Below are positions 24,077-36,160 of a DNA stretch of 64,000 nt, piece after piece. The DNA is from Anarhynchus alexandrinus (Eukaryota > Chordata > Aves > Charadriiformes > Charadriidae): positions 4,719,326 to 4,783,325 of the forward strand of contig VUYV01000003.1 in NCBI GenBank assembly GCA_008711295.1, given 5' to 3'. The notes below the pieces were generated by a model. The model was not told where the DNA came from. It ran no database searches and worked only from the letters and a program-made list of their open reading frames with translations. How positions within the stretch are numbered: the first letter of the stretch is position 1; each line of letters begins with the position of its first letter. The position numbers and the translations under genes were made by a program.

Positions 24077-24490
24077 TGTCACGGCAAAAAACTCCCCACT
24101 CTCCTACTGTTGCCCCTATTCCCCGGTGTTAATGCTCACTCCTTGGGAATCCCTCTGGGTGTTCAGGTGGACAGTTTCACTCTCCCTCAGGAGAAGAGGA
24201 GGAATTACAAGCTTTCAGCATCCTCAGGAGTTCAACGAGAGGACTCTGATGCTCATGGAGGGTGTAATTACCTCCTCAATTTTGGGCCCATTTAAGTTTA
24301 TTTTTATACCTTTCCTCAGCATGGCCCACACCACCGACAGTATCTCACAGCCCTAGTACATCCTGGGAGGGTGAGAGCCACTCACCCACGGGCAGCCAGG
24401 TCAGCCAGCGCCACCTGGACCAGGACCAGGACCAGGACAAGGGCAGCCCCACAGGGCCCAGACTCTGCTCCCCCCGTGCTCCCTGGGTCT
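24077..24490 (-). mobile_element. possible degraded LTR or other GC-rich repeat
   Basis: A block richer in GC than its flanks starts at 24077 with TGTCACGG. That is the reverse complement of an ERVL-like LTR end (CCGTGACA). On the minus strand a TATA-like GGTATAAAAATAAA sits about 230 bases inside that end (plus about 24296-24310), a plausible promoter distance. The block holds a GGACCA hexamer tandem at 24418-24438, whose last copy ends CCAGGACA, resembling the start of an ERVL LTR. But GC-rich sequence continues to about 24490 and no target-site duplication is visible, so the outer boundary is unknown. It may equally be a GC-rich regulatory patch. Confidence 0.3.
24418..24438. repeat. GGACCA hexamer minisatellite, about 3.5 copies
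   Basis: The unit GGACCA is repeated tandemly and ends with GGACAAGG. It sits in the GC-rich patch at 24077-24490. Confidence 0.7.
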
Positions 24491-26104
24491 TGGAGACCTT
24501 CTGTTAATAGTGGCAGAAATCACATTTACTGGGATATGTGTCTAGTACAAGAATGAGGCAATGTCAGATGAAATTTGTTGAAGTTTCAAAATAAACAAAA
24601 AGTAGGTTGTTCTTCAGAGGACACAATTTCTGGGAGACATTGTGGATACTAAGAATTAATAAGGGTTCTAAAAGTGATTAGCTCCATGATTCAAATTTAT
24701 GAGAATAAAAGCAAACTGCTTAGCCTGGAAATAAAAGGCATCATTTGGAAATCAGAAATTCAATGAGCTATAAATTAATGGAAGCTGGGACAGTGGCTGT
24801 GTATTTTTACTCTGTGCTGCTGTTCTTTTACTCTTAACTAAGCATCTGCTGCAGACAGCATCTGTCAGAGAGAAGGTAGTTGGTTTGGCAGAACATGGAT
24901 CTGACCCATACCACTCTTTGCTCAATCTTACAATCTGGAGGGATAAGAATTTAACATGTTCTGTAATAAAATTGCTAGTATAATAATAAGCATTATAAAG
25001 TAACTGGGAATGCATTCAAAATACAGTTCTAATAGGCACTTCTCATAGTCTTTGCTTTTGCATGTCTGGATTTACAGAATAATGTAAAAGTAAAATATTT
25101 TTTTTCCAAACTGTGAGTGTCCAGGCTAATACAGTGGTCAAGTAACTAATGAGACAAAACCATTGGGAACAATATGATGTTAAACTATGTGGTCTATAAT
25201 AAGCTTAATAGAATAGAAGAATTCTGTGTAAAATGAATCATTATCCTACTTACCCTAGCTTTGCACGTTAAATTTCTGTTAACCAATGGAGAGGAACAAT
25301 GAAGTCCAGATCCTTTAAATGTTGGGGACAACAAGCAAAAAATTTTCTCAATTTACACGACTGAAATCAACAATATTACATTGCTGAGAAATCAGCAAAA
25401 GTAGGACCAGAGTTGGGACAAATATTTTAATGTTATTCTGAGTCTCCAAATGGGAATTTATGTTAGATTAACTCTATTCCCATTACAGAATATGTAGCTT
25501 GTGTGCATATTAATTGATCTATAATATTTCAGATTCATGAAGACTTCCACTTGTCCTAGACATGCAGAGAGAAAGACAAGATAAAAGGACTGTGGTTTAA
25601 TTAGGTTTCAGTGTATTAATTCATCTGAGAGCTATCTGGCAATAACTCATACAGTGCAGGTCATGGTTCATGTTTGCTTCTATCTGGCCAAGAGATTGTC
25701 ATGAGTTGCCTTTGTCCACCTGTCCACCAGTCAAGTAACATTTTCATATGAAGGTCTGTCACCATAAGGCACTTCCAGATTGCTAGTCTTTTACCTAACA
25801 GTCCAATGGATTTTGTTGTTAGCGGTTTCCCTAATAACATGGGCAAAATATGTATTCAATTACTAATAAAAAAGCACACAAATGAGGTCCTTGGAAAATT
25901 CAGGTAACAGTTGTGTTATTTCAACACAAACTGATTTTGCCTTTACTGTGCAATTCGTGTATCTTTTGGGTTGTCAACCCCCCAAAAACTTGATTGCTTT
26001 CCCATCTTACTGTTTGCTGCAATGTTTCAGAGCACCTTAGTCTGGGAGAATTATTCCTATCAGGCTTTAATCCCTTTGTGCTATAATGATTACAGGCATG
26101 TTAC
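24491..26104. other. AT-rich unique DNA
   Basis: No gene, LTR or CR1 sequence is recognised before the CR1 copy that starts near 26105. Open frames on both strands are under 90 codons and without motifs. Confidence 0.45.
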
Positions 26105-27051
26105 CTCAGAGGGTTGTGATCAGCAGCACAGAGTCTAGTTGGAGGTCTGTAACCAGCGGTGTCCCCCAGGGGTCAATATGCGGTCCAATTTTGTTCAATA
26201 TATTCACCAATGACCTGGATGAGGGGACAGAGTGTATCCTCAGCAAGTTCGCTGATGATACCAAACTGGGAGGGGTAACTGACACTCCAGAGGGCTGCGC
26301 TGTCATCCAGCGTGACCTGGACAGGCTGGAGAGCTGTGCAGAGAAGAACCTAATGAGGTTGAACAAGAGCAAGTGCAAGGTCCTGCACCTGGGGAGGAAG
26401 AATGCTAGGCACCAGTATAGGTTAGGGGTAGACCTGCTGGGAAGTAGTTCTGAGGAGAAGGATCTGGGGGTCCTGGTAGATAGTAAGTTATCCATGACCC
26501 AGCAATGTGCCCTTGTCGCCAAAAAGGCCAGTGGAATCCTGGACTGCATAGGGAAGAGTGTGTCCAGTAGGTCGAGGGAGGTCATTCTCCCCCTCTACTC
26601 TGCACTGGTGAGGCCGTAACTGGAATACTGTGTCCAGTTCTGGGCTCCCCAGTTCAAGAGGGACAGGGAACTGCTGGAGAGAGTCCAGCGAAGGGCAACT
26701 AAGATGACTGAGGGACTGGAACATCTCCCTTATGAGGAAAGGCTGAAAGAGCTGGGACTCTTTAGCCTGGAGAAGAGAAGGCTGAGGGGAGACCTTATTA
26801 CTGCGTACAAGTATCTAAAGGGTGGGTTGAAGTAGGATGGAGCCAGACTCTTTTCAGCAGTTCCCAGTGACAGGACGAGGGGCAATGGGCACAAGTTGGA
26901 ACATAGGAAGTTCCGTTCAAATACACGGAAAAACTTCTTTACAGTTAGGGTGACAGAGCACTGGAACAGGCTGCCCAGGGAGGTTGTGGAGTCCCCTTCT
27001 CTGGAGATTTTCAAGACCCGCCTGGATGCAGTCCTGAGTAATGTGCTCTAG
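26105..27051 (+). pseudogene. CR1 ORF2 fragment, reverse transcriptase C-terminal half
   Basis: The frame runs from the VPQGS palm block ([15 protein letters not shown]) through the catalytic [10 protein letters not shown], with both Asp present, then [20 protein letters not shown] and SALVRP. It reaches a TAA at 26617-26619. The same frame then continues with [14 protein letters not shown] sequence to a TAG at 26833-26835, and on again through [11 protein letters not shown] to the natural ORF end TAG at 27049-27051. So only two point stops and no frameshift break about 315 codons. Endonuclease, linker and the first RT motifs, including motif A, are absent through 5' truncation. Confidence 0.9.
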
Positions 27052-27135
27052 GCAATCCTGCTTTGGCAGGGGAGTTGGACTAGATGATCTCTAGACGTCC
27101 CTTCCAACTCTGAAAATTCCCTGATTCCGGGATTT
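26105..27135 (+). mobile_element. relatively young CR1 LINE 3' half
   Basis: A 5'-truncated CR1 that starts inside the reverse transcriptase ([12 protein letters not shown]) and keeps the whole C-terminal part and 3' UTR. The 3' UTR has the conserved word GGACTAGATGATCTCTAGACG at about 27078-27098 followed by degenerate octamers (ATTCCCTGATTCCGGG) to about 27135. The reading frame is almost intact, as detailed in the ORF2 entry, so this is one of the youngest copies here. 5' truncation is the usual outcome of CR1 retrotransposition. I see no target-site duplication, which is normal for CR1. Confidence 0.92.
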
Positions 27136-29358
27136 GCAGTTCCGAACAGGTCCATGCTCCAATCAGCAGAGCAGTGTACGACAGTCATGATGCTGAAGCA
27201 TGAGTGTGCACTCTGTGCTGATTCATGTTGCAAAGTAAAGAGAGCAAAAGAAGAAGGGGATGAGGCTGCTATTTTTTGCTGTCTTGAAATCCTTAGCAGC
27301 TGCAAATGATCCGTGTGCTGAATGGATCCCTGATAGAACAAATAATATTTTAGTTAAACCTGTATTCTGAATGAATAATGAGAAAATAATCTAATCTTTT
27401 GCTTGCTGCCGAGTTTCAATATATACTTTGAAATGATTGTTTCAGTTCGGTTCTAATTTGAGGAAAAATTGTTTTTTGTTCAGTTAGAAGCAATAATTGT
27501 TCTTTTTTTTTTAAAATAAAATCTTCTGTTATAATGGAATGTAAAGGGAAGCATTAAGAAATTTGAATTTCCATTTTACATAAATTGTATTGTAATTCAA
27601 TCACTGCAGCTCAGAGATTCTGATCACCTATTTTCTCTATGTGAATTACTTTAATCTGAATTTGTTGCCAAACTTAGTCTTTATTCCATCTTCAAAGAAG
27701 CATATCAAAACTGATACAAGGACTATTCCAAGCCAGAGGGTACTTCACCCTTTCTTGCTGCTTGGTTTTATACTGGCTTTTTACCTAATAACTTCTTTTT
27801 GGAATTTAACATTGCTTGTGCTGGGATTTCCTTTGTTTGAAAACTCACTGTGACAAGTTTACTAGGTACAGAGAAATATTGGGATCATGGTAGCTAAACT
27901 AGCTTCCCACAACAGGAAAAGTTGTTCAATACAATTTTGTTTTAAAGAAATTCAGATTGCTTCCACTGTTTTAGGAGCAGCTTTGCCATCCCTAACAATA
28001 AATATCCTGGGGTATAAATTGGATTACGAGGACCCATCAGCCCTAGCTCCCATTCCCAGACTGATACTGGGAAATCTGCTTTTCCCTGGGTTTGGCTGTG
28101 AGCTAAGCAATCCTGTGTGGCACAGTCTCATATCTCCTGCTTATCTCAAAGTTAAGAGGGAGCTCAGGTGGGTAACTCAGCCTTTTACAGAGGCAAGCGT
28201 GGCTTGCAAGGAAAAGAGGACTGCATCGTTAAGGTAGTTCATTACTGCTCCAAAGATTTGGAGTTCTGTCTACACCACTGGCAAAGAGTCTGTGTGACAT
28301 TCAGTTACACAAAGGCAATTTATTAGTTGTGTATTTCTCATTTGCTGGCTGCTCAGTTTGGAAGAATGAGTAACTGCAACAGAAATTAATTAATTTTAAA
28401 TACATGAAGCTACAAAACGCAAAGCAATCTGGGAAGTTAGATTCTGTATGTCTTATATTGTCTATGTGAATATAGTAAATTCTTTGATTTTACACTCTCT
28501 GTCACTTGTCTGTATTATCACCCTAATATGCCACTCACAATTAAAAATGGTGTTACGAATTTAAATTTATTAAATGCCCTTCTATTATGTTGATGATCCT
28601 TGTAGAAGAGTTCACGAAGAAGCTAATAATTCTGTGTTCAGAGCAGGGGTTGAATGCTGTGCAGTAACTGATCCTGCACCTAAAACTGGGGCTGAATGTG
28701 ACTAGCTGTTCATTAACCAAGCACAGCCCTTCCTCTGCAGGAACGATGTATAATAATAAGGAATAAAATACTGTGTAATTATATATCTAAAGAATTATCG
28801 TAATGATACACACAATGGGATTAAACTACTGCTTTACAGACAATCCATATTCTAGCATTCCCTAACTTCTGAATGTTTTTGACTTCATGATGACTTGATA
28901 TTCTACAGTAAAATCTTGGTGGGAGGGAGTATTAGATGGTACAGTAAACTACATATATTAAAATAACTTTTATATATTTACTTCTTCTGAAGAAAGGTCA
29001 GTGAATATTTACATTATCAAGAATTTATTGCAAGTTCCCGATTGCCTGCATATAATTTTTCTTCAGAAAGAGGGAGAAGAGGAGCGAAAGTCATTAAAAT
29101 TAAAGTTAGGGCAGCATGCACAAGGTTCAAGTAGCCATTTTACACTTACCTGCTGCTGATCTCATTGTTCTCCTTTTTACTTGGTTAGTGTTAAGCTTCT
29201 TTGGCCTTATTTTAGTCTTAAACTACTATTGTTTTCCAAGATGTAAACTTTTATTGAAAGATTTTTTAGGAAAATATTTTGACTTGAAAATACAAGAGAA
29301 ATGTTTTGCGTGCCACGTATCTTTAAAACAATACACGTTCTGAAAGGATGTAGTTTTG

Positions 29359-29382
29359 AGACCTGTTCTTCAGAACAGGTCT
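29359..29382. repeat. perfect 11-bp hairpin, 2-nt loop
   Basis: AGACCTGTTCT (29359-29369) and AGAACAGGTCT (29372-29382) are exact reverse complements around TC. AGAACAGGT-like arms resemble a steroid-receptor half-site, but the spacing does not fit a standard glucocorticoid or androgen response element exactly. Confidence 0.7.
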
Positions 29383-30673
29383 TCTTTCAATTACTTAAGT
29401 TTACTTTATTTCTGAAAGCAATATTGCCTTGTGTTTAGCAGGAGAATGAGAAAAAAGTTTAAGTTAAAAGCTGAAGAGAAAAGTCCCATTTGGTATGGCA
29501 ACATTTCCCTTGCAAGTTTTTTATGCATCCTGCTGTCACCTGACAATAAATGTAATACCTGTGTTCTTCTGGATGCTGATATCTTATCTTAATGACTTAA
29601 AATGCATTTGAATGATCCTGCTACTATGGTAGGAAAGGGAATCTGTCTGACAGAGGAAGTATGAGAATTATCCTTCCTCAGGCTATTTGGAAGGTAAAAT
29701 GGTTTCTAACTCTGCCAGGACTTCTGGATTGGTCTGAGGCAGAAGAGTTATATCTGTGCCTTGGTTTCAGGAGAGGAGGTGTCCTGGTGCCTGGTGGAGC
29801 ACTTTGAAGCCAGATCTTTACCAATTAAGACAGGACCACGTCTGTGGTATAGTTAGAAATATGTAGTAATACGGTTGCTCCACAGTAGGCATCTGTTTTG
29901 CTCATTAACATTTCTGCAGAAATCTAAATCTGATCCCTGCGCAACTGCTGAGACCTGTTCTTTCCCTCTTTTTCTGAATAGCAAAGAAAGAGAAAAGGCT
30001 TAATTATTGATCTTATTTCTGGATAAGGTGGGAAGTATATGTAGGGGACAACCAAAAGAACAGATAGGATTTGCACATATTTTCAGAGAGACAGGGAATC
30101 AACTTCTTCTGTAGTTTGGAAACAGCCCAATGTCTGTGGGACTGGTTGTCTTGTTTCTTCTCCTTTTCTCATGGCAAAGGTGAGAAGATGGGGAAAAGAG
30201 CAATATGTTCAGCCTGTTCCTCCTTGCATGTTGTTCTTGTAAACCAATCAACCAAATAAAAAATCTCCCAGCTCTATCCCGAAGAACTCGCTTCAATAGA
30301 AAAAGGTAGCAGTGGTAAAACTGGTAAATGAAGTTCTCTAATTCCTTCCCTCTTGCCTAGAAGAATTTGCCTGAAAGTGCACACAACAGAAGGAGGAGGG
30401 AATTGACGCTCACAGGAAATTTAGCTGCTGAGACACTTATGAGGTTTGACAGTAAGAAAGCTTTGTTCTGGAGAAACAAACAGAACCAGTCAGGAAGGAT
30501 ATGAGCTTAGCCAGATGGATGAACCATGTGTAAATTCTGGCTAGCACTCTGGGTCATCCCAGCTGTGCAAGCTGAGGAACAAGTTTGTACCGGTTCCTGC
30601 CACTATGCTTTTTCAGATCCTAATTTGGTAAGCGTCCTCTGAGCATGAGGGAGAAATGTTTCATTTTAGCTGC

Positions 30674-30717
30674 TTTTTATGAGTCTTTAACATTGCATTT
30701 TATGAGTCTTTAACATT
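30674..30717. repeat. 20-bp direct duplication, two copies
   Basis: TTTTATGAGTCTTTAACATT occurs at 30675-30694 and again, identically, at 30698-30717, separated by GCA. Perfect identity suggests a recent local duplication or an assembly effect. Confidence 0.75.
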
Positions 30718-33700
30718 CTGCTTATGTTCATCACATAGGAGGTCTTATAAAAATGTGGAGTGAGCAACAGTAGTTGTCTCTTTATCATATTCCCCAAGTT
30801 TTCCTCCATGTCATTGTTTTTCTTTTTCTCATTTGGATATTTTATCAAAATCTAGATTGGAAGGAAAGAGATGTCAGGAGAGATGAGAATATAAAAAGTC
30901 ACAACCCAAAGGAAAGTAAATGGTGTAGAAAAAGAGGGAAAAGGCACCAGATATTTTCACTTGAGAGAAAAAAAGAACAAAGAAGGTTATGATGTATGAC
31001 CCAGTGGGAATCAAGGAAAGATGATAAGAAGACTGTTTTGATGTCATCCAAAGCTCTCTTTTTAAAATTTTTTATTTAAGTGACAGATTTTTGTACTATT
31101 TGGGGGAAATTGTGATCTTCATAGCAATATGCCTTTCTCTGTTTACCTCACTGTTTATTTTCATCTGGTTTGTACAAAGCAAAATGTTTGAATTGTCGAT
31201 GATTTTTTTCTGTTTCTACAGTGAAATTGTGTTGCATCAAACGTATTACTCAGAGGTTCCTGTTTATCTTCTCTGACTTCAGAATAAAATCTTTGCTCTA
31301 AATCACACATTTTCTATGGCAGATATATTAGTTGCACATTGAAAAATATATTTCTATTGGCTACACTGGTGAGGAATTATGGAGGTGATCACAAACTAGG
31401 TGAGGGGATGGAGCTGATTCCCTTCATGTGTTTGAGCCTTATTTTTCCTAGACTATGGGTGACAATAACTCATGATTCTCAAGGCTTGGGGAAAGGAAAA
31501 AGAAGAAAATCAGTCTTTCTGCCCTTTAATAAATACTATCTGGAACAGAAAATAAACCATGAACACCATTAACACTATGATAATTCTGAAAATGCTTTCT
31601 TATTTTTCATAAGCATACAACTCAAATCACCCTCAGCTCTAAAACCTATTGAAAGAGTGGATCTGTCCTACAGAGAAAAAGGACAGATGCATGAAGAAGC
31701 AGAAGTGGGGGGATACTGTCTAAGAACTAGAGAGTGGAAAAATTTTCCCTATACTGTGAAAGAATTAAGACTGTCTATATAAGGATGCACATATGCATTT
31801 GTATAGAGAGATTTTATGTAAAATTATTAAATATCAGTCTATGAAGATTTCTCACAAATACTTCATAAGTCAGCCTGGAATGTAGTATTTCTTCTCTTGG
31901 TACACAGCAGTGCTTTTACAATAGATGTAAAAAAATGATAAACAAATTGAGAAAGTCTTGTTCCTTTGTTTCATGCATCTCTTGATTTAGCACCATACAA
32001 TACAGTCATACATCCCTAGGTTAAGTCATTTGGGAAGCGCAGCAACCATGCAATAGGTGGCCACCAGAGAAACTTCACCCAATAATGAACACCGAGCATA
32101 AAATCAGCTGTCCTTACTTTGGTTTCTCAGAGGGACTAGGGGATAATCCACTAGCATGGACTGCAGATGGCCATTTTGGGATGGAGCCTAGGAATTACAG
32201 GGGAGTGGTGGGCTTTTATTCATGCTGGTGTATCAGCTTTTGATTCATAACTACCCACACCAGCTTATAAAGATAGAAAGGAACGAATTAACAGAAGAAA
32301 GGGAGCTTTGAACACTCGTGTGCTCATTTTAGCCTGCTTTGGAAACAGCCTTGCGCAACTTTAGAGTTGATTCAGCTTTCAGTGTCTTTTAAAAGTGCTT
32401 TGATTCCAACTGAGCATTTTTCATAATGTCATTCTAAACAAAGTTAGTATTCAGATGACTCTGTCATGCACGAACAAAGTAGTTGAAATGGCTTGTAAAT
32501 ATATTAGCAGGGCAAATATGTATTAACTTGCTGCCTTAGGTTATAAGCTTTCCTTTAAAGGAAGATAATATTTGTGTAGAGTGAATAGCTTTATTGAATT
32601 ATAACTTATAATGCAGCATTACAGACTGTCAATAAATGACATCATGTTTCTGTAATGGCTGCATTTTGAGGAGAGTCACCATAATCATAGAAAAACAACT
32701 ACTTGGAGTAGAAGATCTGGAAATTTTATCAACTCTGGGTTTTTGTTTNAGACTGGAAACAGAACTGCTTTTTACAAATACCGTTTTGTCCTAGTAAGTT
32801 GAGTTACAGTAAAGGTAGATGCACAATCTACGAAATATATTACACTTTCCAATATTAATTACTTATCACTTTCTTGTACACTAAAAAGATGAACAAAGGT
32901 TCTTTGTCCATCTTTTGTTACCAAAGAACAAGTAAAAGTTAGCATTTCCTTTTAGTCCAGACTTTTCAGACTAACAGTCTTGATTGCTAGTTTTCAATAT
33001 TAACTTCATGAATTTCAACTGTTGCACCCTGATGCTTACAAGATAGGAATAAAAAGACTGGAAGTTGCACAAATTATTTTGGCCAAAACTCATGGTGCTT
33101 TAAAAGTATAAACTTACAATTATGTTTCCTCAGTGTGTGAATCTCTTCAGAAAACTGAGGTTTCTACAGGTAAGCAGAATTAGCTAGTCTTCCCGGGATA
33201 CAATAAATAGTAAAGTTGAGGAACTCATTTTAACTATTCCATATCACCTACACTTATTTAAAAGGGAAAAAGAAAAACAAACATTCTTGATGTATTTTGA
33301 GATCTGTTGAGAGATGTTACCATTTGATTTCACAGGTTCTACAGAATATATATATTAGATAAAGAGGCCAACAGCCTGACTTTTCCACATATGGCACTTT
33401 TGACAGTACTGCAATGCTGTAGGGTTGGCAGATGGAGCAATTATATATTTTCTAGCTAGGAAGTAACCTTTAAAGTAAGACTCTACTGTAACGTAGAATA
33501 TGTTATGATTTAAGAAATTTCTACTTGAGTTCTCACTAGGTAATAACTTTCAGTATTATATCTATTGGACTATTGAGATTAGTTTCCTCTAATTAATATA
33601 TCTATACAGCAGTCCTCTGACATTCAACTCCTACATATGGGAATATATCTGAGTTGAGTTGTTTGATGAACAACAAATTAAGTGGTTTTTTTAATTAATA

Positions 33701-35451
33701 CATTATATGGCTTCATTTTGCTCTTGAGGAATCGGAAAAAATATTAAAGAAATATCAGCAAAACCATTTTATAAAAGCCAAATTTTGAAAGTTATTTCCT
33801 AAAAATTAACTTGAAAGGTTTTTTTGCGTTCTCTTTGTATCATTTCTGGGTTTTCAAGTACATTCTCATAAACAGTAAAGACACATAGAATTTAAATTAG
33901 ATATTCAGAACATATTCAACTATGTTGAAATATCCACTCTGTGGATGGACCTTTTTTTTCGTATTCTAGCCTGTAACTTCCAGAATTCTTTCATCGAGAT
34001 TTTTGTTTACTGAGATGTTGTTCAAAATACACAAGAGCTTTGCCCTTCATTGAATGTAACCTCAGCCTTCAACTTAATAGCTTGTGCTTCTCTCTTTAAT
34101 GACAAAGAACAAAGTCCAACCTGACAAAAGACAAAGAAAAGAATGTTACTGTGAATATATTAATGTAAATTAATTTTATGTAACATTTTACATTTTCATT
34201 TAACTTGTAGTTATCAGGAGATTACAAATAAAGTATTCAGCAAGTTTAGACTCAAGGTATGCCTCATGGTTTATTTGATCATGACATACAGCTATCTGTA
34301 GCTAACCTTGAATATATGCTACTATTCAAAAGTTACCGTATGCATAAATAGGCTTTTCTTGGATGGCATACTTGACTCAAAAAATATGAAGATAACAGTT
34401 ATTTACTGACACAAGCATTCGTATTATTTTCCTTACCATTGTGTAAGGTAGACGTTTGGTAGCAAGAAACTAGTCATACGGCTCCTTGAAACTCATGGTT
34501 AGCTTAACATATCTATTGACATCCATTACAGCTATTCATTTGCATGAAAACAGCAATAAGGTTTTAATAAGGGCTTAGTATTGTACACCATACACAAAAA
34601 AACTTTTTCATTTCAAATTAAATGACAAAATCACTGATAAAATAAGGAGGGGAAGGGGAAAAAATAAGGGATAAAGGATTATCCTCATGTCTCATTAAGC
34701 AAACAAATGAGCTCCAGGATCTAAGAAACCTGTGTCCTACCATCTAAGTAGAATTTAGAAATGTGGTCGTAAAAATGCAGAATTCCTTCCACAGTGTATC
34801 AGGAAGAAACCAGGCACAGTCTCACCTTTAATGATAACCCACAGCTTCTGATCACCTTTATCCTGTGCTGTAGTTGTGTATTTTTATTCTCAGATTTAAT
34901 CTGAAGACGGTCAGTGACACATCACAGAAATTATTATTCTTTAATATGCTTTTAGAATTTTTACTCGTAAACAATGTGAATTGGAGGTGCTGACAAACAC
35001 TGAAAGAGAATGTAGATAATGTCAGTGATGATATCTGCTTCCAGTATCCTTCTTATCCTCTCATATTCTCTCTGCCTATTTGCTTTTCTTGGCTACGTGA
35101 ATCAGCAGAGAAGGTAGGTGGCCTTTTCTTCTCTAAGGATGGCTGTCAGCTTTGTATCCTGCCCTTAGTTTTGAAGACACGGGGTGGTGCCATCTGGGTT
35201 TCTTCATGCAGAGAACAAATCACTGCTAGTAATACAAATGAGGTTTATCTCTCTGCAGGGGTTACAAGCTTAAGGGTTTCTTACAGTCTATTCTGGCATC
35301 TGAGGAGTAAGTGTTGAAAAGTTTGTGGTCTGTTTTCCAAAACACTCAGTTCCCACCCTGCTTTTTCTTATTACTTTCTTATTGCCCTCTTGTTTAAGCA
35401 TCAGACAGTACAATTCAATGCCTGTTTGCTTGGAGTTTCTTCCAGGTTTAT

Positions 35452-35560
35452 TGTTTCCTTCTCTCCTCTCCTATATTTTTTCCTCCCCCCCACCCCCTTT
35501 ATTTTTCTTCTCCTTTTTTATCTTTTCTCTCTCCATTTCCTCTTTTTCCTCCTTCTCTAC
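35452..35560. repeat. polypyrimidine tract, about 110 bp
   Basis: The plus strand is almost entirely C and T, with only a few A interruptions, including a run of seven C near 35485. Such tracts can form triplex (H-DNA) structures in supercoiled DNA. Frames through it (for example 35325-35570, Ser/Phe/Leu-rich) are compositional artefacts. Confidence 0.75.
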
Positions 35561-35664
35561 CATAACATGACTAGAATATCAGAGACTAGGAAATTCCTCC
35601 TATCGGGCATATAAACAGAGTAGTTGTGATTATTTTTATTATTGACTTCCACTAAACTGTTTCA

Positions 35665-36053
35665 TAGAATCACAACTGTTTAGGATGAAAAAGACCTTTT
35701 GAGATCATCTAATTCAACATTTTCGTACTTGAGTGGGGTCAGCTACAGCTGATTGTCAGAGACTCTGTTCAGTTGGGTTTTGGAAATCTCTAAAGATGGA
35801 GACTCCACAGCCTCTCTGGGCAACCTGTTCCACTGTTTGACCACCCTCATGGTAAAAAAGTGGGTTTTAGTGTTCAGATGGATTTTCATGTTATTCAATG
35901 CATGCCCATTGCCTCTTGTCCTGTCACTGGGAACCACTGAAAAGATTCTGGCTCCCTTGTCTTCATCACTTCCCATCAGGCATTTATAGACATCAGTAAG
36001 ATCCTCAGGAGCCCTCTCTTTTCCCACTTGAACAGTCCCAGTTGCCTGTGTCC
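35665..36053 (-). mobile_element. CR1 LINE 3' end fragment
   Basis: The plus strand opens with the reversed tail CATAGAATCAC and then the reverse complement of the CR1 3' UTR. The minus strand encodes the ORF2 C-terminus in the order [26 protein letters not shown], then VVKQWNRLPREAVESPSLE. It breaks off at about 36053 near the LFSLEKRRL region. The copy is moderately diverged and strongly 5'-truncated, with no catalytic domain. It lies only about 110 bases before the solo LTR. Confidence 0.9.
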
Positions 36054-36160
36054 CTTATGTTGCAAAGATACAAGAAGATGCAATAGTTGGATTCCTCTGA
36101 CCTGGATACATTCAAGTGAAGTTAAAAGGACACACACCTATAACAGTGACAATAATTCAC

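Larger units (their letters stand above)
27136..35451. other. long TE-poor, AT-rich unique stretch
   Basis: Over 8.3 kb I see no CR1 tail, LTR or convincing exon. Notable small items are listed separately: a perfect hairpin at 29359-29382 and a direct duplication at 30674-30717. A single N sits at 32749. Open frames of up to 116 codons (27887-28237) lack any recognisable domain, and I do not call them genes. Confidence 0.45.

Noticed and set aside
24077..24439. Complete LTR from TGTCACGG to CCAGGACA
   Set aside because: The flanking 5-mers (AAAAT and AGGGC) do not match and GC-rich sequence continues past the supposed end, so I list only a low-confidence patch.
26106..26585. 159-codon minus-strand frame
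   Set aside because: Antisense shadow of the CR1 RT frame 26086-26619, which has the FADD and VPQGS motifs.
27887..28237. 116-codon plus-strand frame
   Set aside because: No domain recognised and no supporting context; not called a gene.
35325..35614. Two overlapping Phe/Ser/Leu-rich frames resembling membrane peptides
   Set aside because: Produced by the polypyrimidine tract; low-complexity artefact.
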